A stretch of DNA of 64,000 nucleotides from Oreohelix idahoensis (GCA_024509875.1 JAMPIV010016258.1:248001-312000), one strand, 5' to 3'; shown: positions 1 through 10,867, counted from the stretch's first letter. Made by a program: numbers and translations. The notes: a model not told the origin generated them from the letters alone.

Positions 1-240
1 TTCACAACAAGCAGAAAGAAAAGAAAGGAACACCCTGTAAAAAAAACAGCTGATGGTTATCATCCCAGGGGCGCATTCTTATAGTCAGTTATGACTAAAG
101 TAGCTACTATATACATTATAAAATTGTTTCAGTTTACGTTGATTCCAATTGCGCCAGCTCGTCCAGGAACGCATCCCCGACGTAAATCGAAGGCTACATT
201 TAATTTATTCATTACTTTTCTGCTAGCTCTCCGTATAGCA

Positions 241-868
241 CATGTCTTCAACAAGTACACTCCATGTCTTCAACAAGTACACTCCGTATAGCACATGTCT
301 TCAACAAGTACACTCCATATAGCACATGTCTTCAACAAGTACACTCCATTCTTCAACAAGTACACTCCATGTCTTCAACAAGTACACTCCATGTCTTCAA
401 CAAGTACACTCCGTATAGCACATGTCTTCAACAAGTACACTCCGTATAGCACATGTCTTCAACAAGTACACTCCATGTCTTCAACAAGTAAACTCCGTAT
501 AGCACATGTCTTCAACAAGTACACTCCGTATAGCACATGTCTTCAACAAGTACACTCCGTATAGCACATGTCTTCAACAAGTACACTCCATGTCTTCAAC
601 AAGTACACTCCATGTCTTCAACAAGTACACTCCATGTCTGCAACAAGTACACTCCATGTCTTCAACAAGTACACTCCGTATAGCACATGTCTTCAACAAG
701 TACACTCCGTATAGCACATGTCTTCAACAAGTACACTCCATGTCTTCAACAAGTACACTCCGTATAGCACAGGTCTTCAACAAGTACACTCCTTATAGCA
801 CATGTCTTCAACAAGTACACTCCATGTCTTCAACAAGTACACTCCATGTCTTCAACAAGTACACTCCG
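241..868. repeat. 22/31-bp two-length minisatellite, 24 copies
   Basis: Twenty-four head-to-tail copies of a 22-bp core are visible, starting at 241, 263, 294, 325, 347, 368, 390, 421, 452, 474, 505, 536, 567, 589, 611, 633, 655, 686, 717, 739, 770, 801, 823 and 845. The core is either followed directly by the next one (22-bp spacing, once 21) or by an extra 9-bp cgtatagca (31-bp spacing). Copies are nearly identical, with single-base variants at 490, 640 and 772. Neither length is a multiple of three, so all frames stay open and give spurious serine/threonine-rich ORFs. The array is non-coding satellite DNA by inference. Confidence 0.95.
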
Positions 869-1475
<607 letters not shown>

Positions 1476-1506
1476 TGTGTGTCGGGGGAAGGGGGGGGGG
1501 GGGGAA

Positions 1507-2334
1507 GTGATTCATATAACAGGGCAAGGCAACATATTGTGATATAACTTTACTTGTGTCAAGTCTAGACAAGAAGAATATATCCGTTAAACCGTGCAGT
1601 ACTTATTCAAAGCACCAGTAACAACCCAGATGTTCGGGATCAGATTATCCTAAACCCCTGTAAAAGTTAACAAGCCCTATTCAGCCGGAGGTAAACTTCC
1701 TGCATTTTGACCCTTCTACTGTGATGGCTTGGCCGTGTAAGTTTGCAAACCAGGATTACCCCACTTCAAGCTGAAGGTCTCAAAGTATCGATCTCATCCC
1801 CAAGGGGCACACCCTGGCCTTTCAACCTACGAGTATTAAAGAAGGTTGTGGGTAGACACGCTGTAAGTTGGCGCCGCACTTTTTAGACAAGGCCACCACG
1901 AACCACAAAATTTAGTTTTGAAATGGTCCAATTAAGGAACTTATAGGTCATCGGTCACAACATTGGCCGTATTTTAAATTTTTGGAAGTCTTTCATTTAA
2001 GTAACTTATGCACTGCTTAATAAGTCAGCTTTTAACAATGGGATATATTTCTGTGCTCACCGATCAAATGGGTTTTCCAGCTTTTTATTTCAAGAATACA
2101 GCTGCTTTTTTTCTGTGTTCGGCGGGAAACAAGCTGCATATCTGTATCTTACAATTTTATAAACATTTCTTTCAATATTTTTTTTTATCTCCTTTCATTT
2201 CTCATTATTATTTATTTTAATAAAACCTCCTTATCTTTCCTTTCGATTTCTAAACATCCATAACATGTTACATTCTTTCTTTTCTACATTAATTTAAAAA
2301 AAAAATTTAAGTTACAGCAGTATTTTTATCTTCG
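1507..2334. other. No gene seen
   Basis: AT-rich in its second half. I recognise no coding region or repeat copy here. Confidence 0.5.
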
Positions 2335-2347
2335 TTCCTATGTAGTT

Positions 2348-2461
2348 GGCATGATGCTGACCACATCACCCTTAGTGTGCCGATAATCATGAAAATATGG
2401 GCCTAACACCATATTCCCAATATGCCTCAATGGGCGTGTAACGGGATCCTTTACCCTTTTT
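2348..2461 (+). mobile_element. 5'-truncated SINE-1 copy with 13-bp target duplication
   Basis: This segment matches, in opposite orientation, the body of the full-length SINE at 30209-30478, including the block around gcctcaatgggcgtgtaac. It ends in a T-rich run. It is flanked by a perfect 13-bp direct repeat, ttcctatgtagtt, at 2335-2347 and 2462-2474. The tRNA-like head is missing, so this is a 5'-truncated insertion. The direct repeat implies target-primed retrotransposition. Confidence 0.85.
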
Positions 2462-2477
2462 TTCCTATGTAGTTCCT

Positions 2478-2680
2478 GAGGGTCTGTGAGGATTGAAAGA
2501 AAGAAAAACACTAACAGTCCCTCAGGATAACCAAGAGGAAACTAATATGAGATTTTGCATGAGACTGGCAACGTCATCATATAAAACAACTTGCTGTAGA
2601 AACCACAACTGACAGAGCACGTGAAAGCTTTGGTCCTGGCAAAGGATGTTCCATGCATAATAATGGGCGACAAGAAAAAT
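2478..2680 (+). mobile_element. SINE-5 family copy, diverged
   Basis: Shares the block gagactggcaacgtc and the following 'gaaaccac' segment with other SINE-5 copies at 4970, 7595, 14165, 52440 and 55715. Boundaries are uncertain and no target duplication was recognised. Confidence 0.5.
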
Positions 2681-2956
2681 GAAGATTTTTATCTTCTCAA
2701 CACGTTAATGTTAGGCTTTATTCCGTTATATCCCAGAGACTGGTTTTATTATCAGTAATTCCACTTTATTAACTCTCTAAGTAACTATGTAAGTAACATG
2801 TTATGCAACTCTGTATGTAACTTTTTATGCAACTTTTTATGCAACTTTCTAAGCTACTTTCCTGTCTTTGTATCTCTCTAAGTATCTCTTCATAATTCTT
2901 TAAAGAAATCTCCTTGCAGTGTCATGTAGCTTCTCTCAATTAAGTCTCTGTTTGTG

Positions 2957-3184
2957 GCAGCCATCTTTGCTCCAACATGTGACAAAACTCAAAGAAAGTA
3001 TTTTTTTCTCTTATTTCTATAGTTTCATGTTCTCCACTTAATTCTTACTTTCTTTCCTTCCTGTCTCTTCTTTGTCTGTCCCTGACGAAGGCCTTGTGAT
3101 AGCAACATAGGTTTTTCTTGTCCTTTCTCTTTGTAAGACGTATTACTATTTGTGTGTTTTTGTAAATTTTTTTTCTTCCATTCT
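2957..3184 (+). repeat. Interspersed repeat, inverted copy at 5316-5546
   Basis: The segment from ggcagccatctttgctcc to the T-rich end near 3184 reappears as its reverse complement at 5316-5546, including ccctgacgaaggcc and the block around cctttctctttgtaagacg. The two copies face each other across about 2.1 kb. No coding potential seen. The element class is unknown. Confidence 0.8.
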
Positions 3185-3297
3185 GCCGTTTTACCCTCGT
3201 CTTACGGCAGTTCTCCTCATATACTCATAAATAACTCTCTATGTAATTCTCAATATGTTCTTCTTTTTCTTGGATACTGAGCTCCTGACTGACAAAG

Positions 3298-3905
3298 CAG
3301 TCAGTGGCCATCACGCCTAGTGGCGTCCTGTAGGGGCAGCAACAAACTGTTTCCACTTTGCTCGGTCGGTGGCCATCCTTCACGCAGTGCCCCAACTCTA
3401 GTTCACACTTTGCATTTCGGCCTCCACTGTTCTCCGCCAGATTGTCTTTGGTCTGCCTGTCTTTCGCTGCCCTGGGGTCCACAGCGTAACAGTTCTTGTG
3501 ATGGTGTCAGGGTCTCTTCTGAGGACATGGCCAACCCAGTTCCAGCGTCTGATGGTGTGTATACCGTTTTGGCTGCACCGTGTAAGCAGTTCCTGGTTGG
3601 AGATGGTATTCAGCCAAAAAAATTCGAAGAATGTTCCTTTGGCAGATTCTGTGGAAAGAGGAAAATTTGGACATTTCCTTTTCTGTTACTCTGCAGCACT
3701 CCACACACCGTCCAAAAGTACAGAAAGTACGCAACCCTCGAATAATCTTAATTTGGTGTTTGTGCTGTACTGAGAAGATTTCCATAGGTTGTTTAGGTTG
3801 ACGAAGGTTGTTTGTAGCTTTATTCATTCTGTAACTGATGTCTTTGCTTGTTCCACCGTCTGGTGTTACCATGCTGCAGGGGTCCTTGATGAAAACCAGC
3901 TGAAA
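3298..3905 (-). pseudogene. Decayed LINE RT C-terminal fragment (LINE-A)
   Basis: On the minus strand, broken frames encode recognisable pieces of the end of a non-LTR retrotransposon ORF2: a MVTPDGGTSKDISYRMNKA block, then RVTEKEMSKFSSFHRIC and CQRNILRIF, then a C-terminal stretch ending in residues like AAPTG. These correspond to the thumb and connection region after the RT palm. Several frameshifts separate the pieces, and the palm and endonuclease are absent. It is a dead 5'-truncated LINE copy. It resembles LINE-B at 5908 in block order but not in exact sequence. Clade assignment (RTE- or CR1-like) cannot be settled by eye. Confidence 0.8.
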
Positions 3906-3974
3906 TAATGGCTCGATGCTAAGTAAGGAGTTAAACAAAAAGGAAATGAATGAATCAAGTTTACGACACTAGAA

Positions 3975-4595
3975 AACAGTGTTTCTCAGCTGGTGTTCCG
4001 CTGAACCTTAGGGTTCCGCAATTCACTCACAGGGGTTCCGTGAGAAATTGTAGAATAAATAAATAAAATGTTGAAATACCGCTAAACATTCCAAATGTCG
4101 TTCTTCTGTAGGATTATATCTAGTTGTGTATGTCTAGTATCCTTTTTTTAGACACTATCTATAAATATCATATTTATATAATAATTTAAACGTGTGTATG
4201 ATCCGAAACGCTCTTGGAATTTATTTAAATATAAAAAGACAGACTTCCATCCAAGGGCGTACTTAAAGTATTTGTCACCCGGAGGAATACCACCTTTGAC
4301 ACCTCTCACCCCTATAAAGAAACGTACTTGCAAGTATATTTTTTAGCAATAAGTAGAATCGTAATAGTGTCCGATGGCACCCCTACCTGGATGTCACCCC
4401 GGGGCGAACCTCCCTCCTCGTACTCCCCTTAACACGCCGCTGCTTCCACCTCAGTAATAGTGATACAAAAGAGATAAATATAGAAGAGATGTTCTGACAA
4501 GAATTTTCGGTAATAGAAGTCCCTCGTAGGGGTTCCGCTGGCCGTGGTAAATTACTTTACAGGTTCCAACTTAGTATAAAGTTTGAGAAACACTG
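3975..4595. mobile_element. hAT-type MITE (outer element)
   Basis: The left end reads cagtgtttctcagctgg and the right end gtttgagaaacactg, giving inverted termini of about 15 bp typical of non-autonomous hAT elements. Subterminal ggttccg motifs occur at both ends in opposite senses. The flanks cactagaa (3967-3974) and cactagat (4596-4603) form a 7/8 match to the 8-bp target duplication expected for hAT. There is no transposase; the interior is a second insertion (4252-4442). Confidence 0.8.
4252..4442. mobile_element. hAT-type MITE nested in the outer MITE
   Basis: The left end caagggcgtact and right end acgccgctg are inverted relatives of the CAG-N-GGCG terminus. An inner inverted block pairs the cacccgg region near 4278 with caccccgggg near 4395. 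Flanks cttccatc (4244-4251) and cttccacc (4443-4450) match 7/8, consistent with an 8-bp hAT duplication. The insertion lies wholly inside the 3975-4595 element and so is younger. Confidence 0.75.
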
Positions 4596-4618
4596 CACTA
4601 GATAATCCTATCTTTTGG

Positions 4619-4875
4619 ATATGGTCGCCACATTGCGCTGGCGATCAGGTGTTCAAGGTTCAAACCCTGGCGTGGGCTTTTGAATTAGTGTCATCGACCG
4701 GGATTTTGACTGAATAACCTGAACGGCTCCTGAGATTAACCCTCTGTGGATGGGAAGGAACGAAGCTCCTGACCGGGTTGGAAGGAAAGTCCACAGGCTC
4801 CCCAGCCTCGCAATGATATGTCATTGGGCCGAAGTGCTGAAAGCCCAAGTGCCACTGGTTAACGGGAAAAAAAAA
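4619..4875 (+). mobile_element. SINE-2, tRNA-headed, poly-A tail, 9-bp target duplication
   Basis: The head carries a B-box-like caaggttcaaaccctgg near 4656-4672, typical of a tRNA-derived Pol III promoter. The body follows for about 200 bp and ends in a poly-A run (4866-4876). The direct repeat atcttttgg at 4610-4618 and 4876-4884 flanks the unit, as expected for LINE-mediated retrotransposition. The insertion sits 14 bp past the hAT MITE. The short ORFs in it are not meaningful. Confidence 0.85.
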
Positions 4876-4969
4876 ATCTTTTGGTATGCAATGCCTGACA
4901 ATAAAGTTGCACCCAGTTTAGAACATGGTTTGTAACCTATTAGTAGAATACCTTTGTTTAGGTAAAAGC

Positions 4970-5205
4970 CCTGTGTAGGTCCAGAGGTCTGTGAGGAAGA
5001 ATAGGGTTGCTGCTAACTCATGCATGTCGTAAAAGGCGACTACCACGAGACTGGCAACCTCAACATGTTAAACAAATAGTTAAAGTAATCATCGGTGGAA
5101 GGGTTGGTCGTTCATCAAAGAGGCGGGGGGGGGTGGGGCGGGGAAATCTGCAGTAGTGGCAGAAGGCGTGGAACAAGTAGATGATGATGATGATGATGAT
5201 GATGA
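4970..5205 (+). mobile_element. SINE-5 copy ending in (GAT)n
   Basis: Contains the family blocks ggtctgtgaggaagaa, gcatgtcgtaaaaggcgac and gagactggcaacctc, and ends in a (GAT)n run at about 5179-5205. The same blocks occur at several other places in the window on both strands, so this is a dispersed family. No flanking duplication was confirmed. Confidence 0.7.
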
Positions 5206-5315
5206 TATTTTAGGATAAACGTACTACTTTGTATAAACACGCTACATTTGTATACACACATACACACGCTAGTTTTGTATCCACAAAACAATTGCTAAAT
5301 ACTACAGCTCTTTTG

Positions 5316-5546
5316 TAGGATGGGGAAAAAAAACACACACACACACAAACAGTAATACGTCTTACAAAGAGAAAGGACAAGAAAAACCTACGTTGCGGCC
5401 ACAAGGCCTTCGTCAGGGACAGACAAACAAGAGACAGGAGGGAAAGAAAATGAGAATTAAGTGGAGAACATGAAACTATAAAAATAAGAGAAAAAAAAAA
5501 CACTACTTTATGCCCAGTCACATGGTGGAGCAAAGATGGCTGCCAA
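5316..5546 (-). repeat. Interspersed repeat, inverted copy of 2957-3184
   Basis: Reverse complement of the 2957-3184 segment, with a (CA)n run near 5333 and an A-rich run near 5490. An ORF on the minus strand here is a by-product of the T-rich sequence. Confidence 0.8.
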
Positions 5547-5789
5547 TAAACCGGAAAACGGGAAGGGGTTAGGGAAGGCAAAAGCAAAGAGGAAGGGTAA
5601 AGGTCAGCCCACCGCATGAAGCTAAGACCTAGTATAGTTCAAATCTATAACACTTCCCTTCTTTACTGCAGAATCTACTATGGTACTACCTCACAATTAC
5701 TAACATTTAACAGTTTGATTGAAGTCTTCAATGTCTAATGTCCTGAAAGATATTTTCTAATATTTGTCATTGTTCTACTCAGCGTCTGA
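5547..5789. other. No gene seen
   Basis: No supported feature between the interspersed repeat and the SINE-3 copy. Confidence 0.4.
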
Positions 5790-5906
5790 CTGACATAGTG
5801 GTTAGAGCGCTGGTCTCTCGCGGCAAAGGTGTCGGGCTTGAACCACGGTGCCGACACGCTCCAGTCTACCCAGCTGTAAATGGGTACCTGACTTTGAGTT
5901 AGGGAA
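5790..5906 (+). mobile_element. SINE-3 tRNA-derived head
   Basis: The A-box-like tagtggttagagcgctgg is followed at tRNA spacing by a B-box-like gggcttgaacc, then an acacgctccagtctaccc tail block. A second copy lies at 29050-29215 on the minus strand with a better B box (ggttcaattc). Loss of tRNA folding and the shared non-tRNA tail make it a SINE rather than a tRNA gene. It abuts LINE-B sequence directly. Confidence 0.75.
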
Positions 5907-5907
5907 G

Positions 5908-6592
5908 GAAATAATGAGAATAAATGCAGGTAATGATAACAGGGTTGAACTTGAAGAAACACCAATTCAAGATGTAGAATCATACACATATCTTGGCAGT
6001 AATATAGACAAAGTTGGAGGGACAGACAGCGATATCAAAATAAGAATACAAAAGGCAAGAGGAGCTTTCATTGCATTGGGAAATATATGGAGATCAAGAG
6101 AAATCGGATCCAACACGAAAATAAGAATCTTCAACTCAAATGTGAAGTCAGTCCTATTGTATGGCTCGGAGACATGGAGAACAACAAAGACAACAACCAA
6201 AAAGCTACAGACTTTCATAAATGGGTGCTTGCGTAGAATAGAGGGATTAAAATGGTATGACAAGGTTACCAACGTGGAACTGATGACAAGAACTAGACAA
6301 GTGCCAGTGGAACAAGAGATGAGAAGAAGACGATGGCGATGGATAGGACACACACTGAGGAAACCTGTTGATAGCATTACAAGGCAGTCCTTGTTCTGGA
6401 CCCCCAGGGCAAGAGAGGCAGAGGAAGACCAAGAAGTACATGGAGAAGAGAGTTGGAAACAGAGGTGAAAATGATGAGGAGAACATGGAAAGAACTTGAG
6501 ATGATGGCACGGGACAGGAGGACTTGGCATGTGTTTGTTGAAGGCCTATGCTCCTTTGGGAGTGGAGGGTTATGAATGAATGAATGAATTTT
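5908..6592 (+). pseudogene. LINE-B RT C-terminal fragment with (GAAT)n tail
   Basis: An open stretch to 6468 carries the RT thumb/connection signature: YTYLGSNIDKVGG, then FNSNVKSVLLYGSETWR, INGCLRRI and RRRRWRWIGHTLRKP. The family pattern continues in another frame from about 6430 (RTWKELEMMARDRRTWHVF) to a stop near 6572, so a frameshift broke the end of ORF2. The copy finishes in gaatgaatgaat, a microsatellite-like LINE tail. The palm catalytic region and endonuclease are absent (5' truncation). The first ~20 codons of the open stretch are SINE-3 sequence, not LINE. A minus-strand relative lies at 28070-28310. Confidence 0.85.
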
Positions 6593-6625
6593 TGCACATT
6601 TCTCAACACGCAGCCATTCCATATC

Positions 6626-6934
6626 TTTCTTCTTCTTCCTCGTTCGTCCTGAAAAGGACGTTGGTTGCGATGTGTCCGTTTACAGCGAAGCCGCGATATT
6701 TGCGCCTTTCGGCCGACACATCTGACTTCGGCAGGGCATTTTTTTGGGGACCGGGTTTGCCTTCCCTCTTCAATCCCTACTCTCTCGGCCAGACTGCAGT
6801 GATGCAGCCTGTTTCCAGGACCACCACTTGGAGGTGGAGTAGGGTCTTGGTCAGCTCTGGTTCGCAGACCCTGACCCAAGCAGTCAAGCTATGGGTAGCT
6901 GACTGCATTTATCACTGTTGCTGCGTCTTCAGTC
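6626..6934 (-). mobile_element. SINE-4 full-length copy, (GAA)n tail, 12-bp target duplication
   Basis: On the minus strand the unit runs from the acgcagcaacagtg block through gaccaagaccctactcc and cctggaaacaggctgc to a (GAA)n tail at 6626. Flanks ccattccatatc (6614-6625) and ccatcccatatc (6935-6946) match 11/12. Two further copies at 46909-47126 and 51096-51353 share the blocks and the GAA tail, each with its own target duplication. No obvious tRNA head was recognised, so the promoter origin is open. ORFs across it are incidental. Confidence 0.85.
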
Positions 6935-6946
6935 CCATCCCATATC

Positions 6947-7594
6947 CAATTTTCTGGATTCTTTTATCCAGCAACGCTTCGGTTAAATATATAAATATAT
7001 TTATTCACATTCCTATTTATTTTTTGTTTTTCTTAAATTCCATTCTTCAGTAAACGTTTATTTGCTTCAATATGTAATGCATTACGATCGATTTATATTC
7101 GCTATTAGACATATTCCATGTTCCTGAACTGTTATACACTTATCGCATTGTCATGTCTACTGTGTGCTTTTTTTAAAATACCCTTTCAGAGGTCACACTT
7201 TTCATGCAAAGAGATTAAATAAAATCACAGTTTAAAACACAGCTATTGACATTTTCCGTAAAATGTTCGAATCTAATAAAAGACGGCGAGAGAAAGGAAG
7301 GCCAATCGGCAAATATAATTTTGTTTCGTTTTGTTTTCATATCGCATTATTGTTTTCCTTAACTGACCGCAACAAAACTTGAATAGCATGTGATTACTTC
7401 ACACAAAAAAAGGCACAGAGTCGTGGGAACGCGGTGGGAAATGAGATGAGACCTTCAGTGTCATTTTCCGAAGATCGGTGTCATTTTGACAAAAGTTAGC
7501 GTTTCTCTTATCAAATTAAGCTAAAGAGTTGTCTTGCCAAGCCGTGTCGCAGTCGTGATGTTACTGCCATTTGCAGTTTAGATATGACCCGTAT
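6947..7594. other. No gene seen
   Basis: AT-rich. I recognise no coding region and no repeat shared with the rest of the window. Confidence 0.5.
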
Positions 7595-7810
7595 AGTGTC
7601 CGGGGAGGAGGTCTCTGATGAGAAAAAGAGATAACAGGAAAACTGCTATCTCAGGCATGTCGTAAAGGACTACTAATGAGGGGTGGTTGTCCATAAGGCT
7701 GGCAAGCTCTTAATGTCAAACCAAATGCTACTGAAACCCCCGCTGCAAGAGCTTGTGCCTTGACACAATCCTTGACACAATCTTCCTGATAGAAGATCAG
7801 GTGCTCAGTA
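7595..7810 (+). mobile_element. SINE-5 copy
   Basis: Contains gcatgtcgtaaaggactac, ggctggcaagctc and the following aaacc segment characteristic of the SINE-5 family. The 3' GAT tail is missing or decayed. Confidence 0.6.
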
Positions 7811-7954
7811 ACGAGCAAAGAAGGAGATGAACAAATATTAATTTTAGAAATGGCGATTACACCAAATCATTCTCTGTGGACATGTAGTAGTATCCTTCTT
7901 TAGCCATACCTGACTGTGGGAATGCGCCTCTGAAGTGATAGATCTCAGCCTCTG

Positions 7955-8275
7955 TTGTCATGGTGTTCCTTTTGGCGTGTTCTTGTCTCTTCTGCTAGTT
8001 GTGAGAGCTTCTTGTCACCCAATCTGATGTGATGCCGTAGGGAGGATCGCCACGTAGTGCAGTCGGCAGCTTCATTCACCCAAGTTGTTGGATTTATGTC
8101 CAGTGTCTTCTTGTCTCTCTTGCAGACATGTTTGAACCTCTGCTGTGTTCGCCCCCTGTTCTTTTGCTATCTGCCAGTTCTCCATAGAAAATGTCTTCGG
8201 GGTGTAGCGGACGTGGCCAAGCCAGCGTAGTCTGTGCTGTCTAAGCAGTACATGGTGCGAGCTTGGGCACAGTTA
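7955..8275 (-). pseudogene. LINE-C 3' fragment
   Basis: The minus strand reads as a frame-broken C-terminus of a LINE ORF2: a conserved block for a cysteine-poor end with pieces like LRWLGHVRYTPKTF and residues of a KRDKKTLDIN-type stretch. It aligns over about 300 bp with the minus-strand fragment at 27310-27660. No open frame survives. Confidence 0.7.
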
Positions 8276-8349
8276 TGTAGAGACCAAGCTATTGCCCATG
8301 CAGCATGTACCTCCTTGTGACGAAATTTGTTCATCCTCTTTTTCTTGTC

Positions 8350-8480
8350 TTCAATACATTGACATTGCCAGCCTCATGCTAAACCTTACATTAGTTGCAT
8401 TGTACGACATGCTTGAAGGTGACGTAGTTGTATTCTTTCTGTGTCTCATCAGAAGATCTGCTATAGAAGATCATAGTGTT
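8350..8480 (-). mobile_element. SINE-5 fragment
   Basis: The minus strand carries gcatgtcgtacaatgcaac and gcatgaggctggcaatgtc, the two anchor blocks of SINE-5. The overlapping plus-strand ORF (8292-8618) is not supported by any protein signature. Confidence 0.6.
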
Positions 8481-8994
8481 ACTCGACCATTCCTCCTACA
8501 TGCTCATTCTTCTAGTATTGTTGTTTACACTTTTATCGGTCGAGGTTATCTTGTCCTATCATCAACAATTCCGGTTTACTTTGCTCTAAATTTTATGAAG
8601 TACTTCTTGACTTTTTAAAATTTCTGACAAGCCCTATTTTATTTATTTGAAGTTTTGTACAATTTTAAATTGTTTTAAACTCAATCATTTGATCTATGTT
8701 TACAAATAAGGTGCCACTGTGGCAGCTTGGGTTACAGTATGAAAGAAGAAATAAAATATTATTCTTTCATTGACATAATTTCTTTTCCTCGAAAATTATT
8801 CAACTTAAAACACGCCGCATAATAACGAAGGTCAGTTTAAAAAATGTTAATATGGAGTTAAGAGTCAAGTCAATATAACTCACATTTAAGGGTGGTTGAT
8901 TGGAATTTAAAATTCAGACTGTTAACCTATCATAATTTATGCCCACCTGTCATTCATTTTCCTTGTCTGTGGCAATATTATATGAGATTGTTTG
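8481..8994. other. No gene seen
   Basis: No recognisable coding region or repeat in this AT-rich stretch. Confidence 0.5.
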
Positions 8995-9606
8995 TCACAA
9001 GGTATGCCTATAGAATTTGATGAATCGCTTCACCCAAGCGTGCAAGGACTTTGGCCTCACAATAAGTCTAAAGAAAACAAATGTGATGAGTCAGGATGTG
9101 GATGTTGCACCATTTATCACTATTGATAACTATAAATTGGCAGTGGTGCTCCATTTCACATACCTGGGGTTTACCATCAGTGACAAACTCTCTCTGGACA
9201 TAGAAATTGACAGCCGCTTTGGCAAGCTGCAGCTACCTTTGCCCGCCTCACAAACTCCAGACTCACAATGAAAACCAAAGCTGCAGTATACAACGCCTGC
9301 GTCACCAGCACACTTCTATATGGCAGCGGGACGTGGACAACCTAAGCTAAACAAGACAGACGGCTCAATACCTTCTATTTACGGTGTCTACGCCACATTC
9401 TCGGTATTTCGTGGAAGGACAAAGTGGCGAATGTCGAGGTGTTGTCACGTGCAGGCATTCAAAGCATCTTTACATCTTTACACTGCTTAGGCATCGCTTG
9501 GCCATATCCGCCGCATGGAAGTTGGTCGCATCCCGAAAGATATCTTCTACGGACAGCTGGCAGATGGCCAAAGAACAACTGGGCGACTGCAGCTGAGATT
9601 AAAAAA
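8995..9606 (+). pseudogene. LINE-C RT fragment
   Basis: Plus-strand pieces of a LINE ORF2 in several frames: FTQACKDFGLTISLKKT, then HFTYLGFTISDKLSLD, a break near 9240, AAVYNACVTSTLLYGSGTW, NTFYLRCLRHILGISWKDKV, and a further frame-broken block resembling RRMEVGRIPKDIFYGQLADG near 9510-9570. This is the region after the RT palm plus the C-terminus. At least one in-frame stop (near 9343) and several frameshifts show it is dead. It ends where a repeat shared with 44318-44490 begins. Confidence 0.85.
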
Positions 9607-9609
9607 TCT

Positions 9610-9765
9610 GTGTGTCACGGATTGCCTACCCTGCTTTGCAGTAGTGGTCCAACAATGACCAAAACTCAAGAGTATCTAATATTGGCTTCCAAGGTATCTA
9701 CCTGCGCGCAAAATTACTCTTGGCAGAGATGTAGATAGAAGATTAATGACACTTCTACTTTAAGG
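9610..9765 (+). repeat. Repeat shared with 44318-44490
   Basis: From the gtgtcacggattgcct block through ctcaagagtatctaat and acttggcagagatgtag-like sequence, this 155-bp segment matches 44318-44490 closely. In both places it begins exactly where LINE coding sequence stops, so it is probably the end of an inserted element. Class unknown. Confidence 0.75.
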
Positions 9766-9839
9766 GAGATGAAAACCTTTGTTGTTGATTAACACCAGGT
9801 AACAGAGCGGACGGAGAACACCTTTACCTGGGAAAGAAA

Positions 9840-10300
9840 TCTCCGCTGAAACGGCCATACTGTCGGCAAAAGGTGCGTAAAAAATCTTTCATTCAGGAAT
9901 TGACCGTAGAATTTGCCCTAGGTGCGAATTTTCGCGTTGAGGAGGGAAAGAACGGCATTTCTAAATATATAGTCATTCTCATCAAACTCAGTTATCAGTT
10001 TGCTACATGATTTCTTGAATATTCTAGCTCGCTATTATAAGAGCCATATTACAAATTGGATACTTTAATACGGGGAGATAATTTCAGTTTCCTTATTTGC
10101 GGTAATAATATTATTAGCAATTAAGTGTTTTAACGTGTTTAAGTTTCATTATATTTCCCTGGGATTTTTGTGTTAATTGAAACGTATTAAATAAACATAT
10201 AGCAAATTTCTCCAGCTGTAAACGTAAATTTAATTACCTGCTTTTCCCCAGTGAGAGATGCTTCAAATAATTATATGCCTCTAGGCGACTGATAATTGAC
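9840..10300 (+). repeat. Diverged repeat shared with 24230-24680
   Basis: Collinear blocks such as tttcattatatttccctggg and aatttaattacctgcttttcc recur at 24530-24630 with substitutions. Non-coding. It may be an LTR or an old DNA transposon. Confidence 0.6.
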
Positions 10301-10584
10301 GAAATACCATTTAATTCTGTTCATATGTGTGTAATTGTATAAGCAGCTAGGATCTCCGCCAGATTAGCCATACAATATGGGGTTCTATTCATAGACCGTG
10401 CACAATGCAAGCTTGAATAAACAGGCACAGTCGCTTTGAAAAGATGGTCAGCCTAATAATACGTGATAAAATATTATCATAACTCTCTACTCAAAAGAGC
10501 ATGAACATTTTTATTGGATTATTACAGTTACAACTTACTGATCACGCTAAAAATTCATAAGCTTGTACATGTAAAAATTTGTAT
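10301..10584. other. No gene seen
   Basis: AT-rich, nothing recognised. Confidence 0.4.
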
Positions 10585-10660
10585 GCAGGGGTTCCCTAAG
10601 ACCTGATAATTATTTCAAGGGTTCCTCCAGAATAAAAAAGGTTGAGAAATGCTAGTTTGA
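10585..10660. mobile_element. Isolated hAT-like terminus
   Basis: The stretch caggggttccctaag ... aaaaggttgagaaatgcta resembles hAT MITE subterminal and terminal motifs seen at 4510-4595. No partner terminus or target duplication was found. Confidence 0.4.
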
Positions 10661-10867
10661 AGTGTCCTGTCCAGTAACATATTCCCACCAGCTTGCAATA
10701 TTTTCATTATACAATACCAAAAACCTACCCTCTGTCCTGTACTTACTGTTCTTAGTCTACTATCATTTACTAGACTCAGTATTAAGGTCTTTGTCTTGTA
10801 TGGACTGACCTATACTGTATAATAGGGGAACAACAGAAGTGATTGCGTCATTAATAGGCTGGACTGC

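Noticed and set aside
241..868. CRISPR-like spaced repeats
   Set aside because: The stretches between cores are either absent or the same 9-bp sequence, so there are no unique spacers; this is a minisatellite in a eukaryotic genome.
8292..8618. 108-codon ORF
   Set aside because: Its middle is reverse-oriented SINE-5 sequence; the rest is hydrophobic from T-rich DNA.
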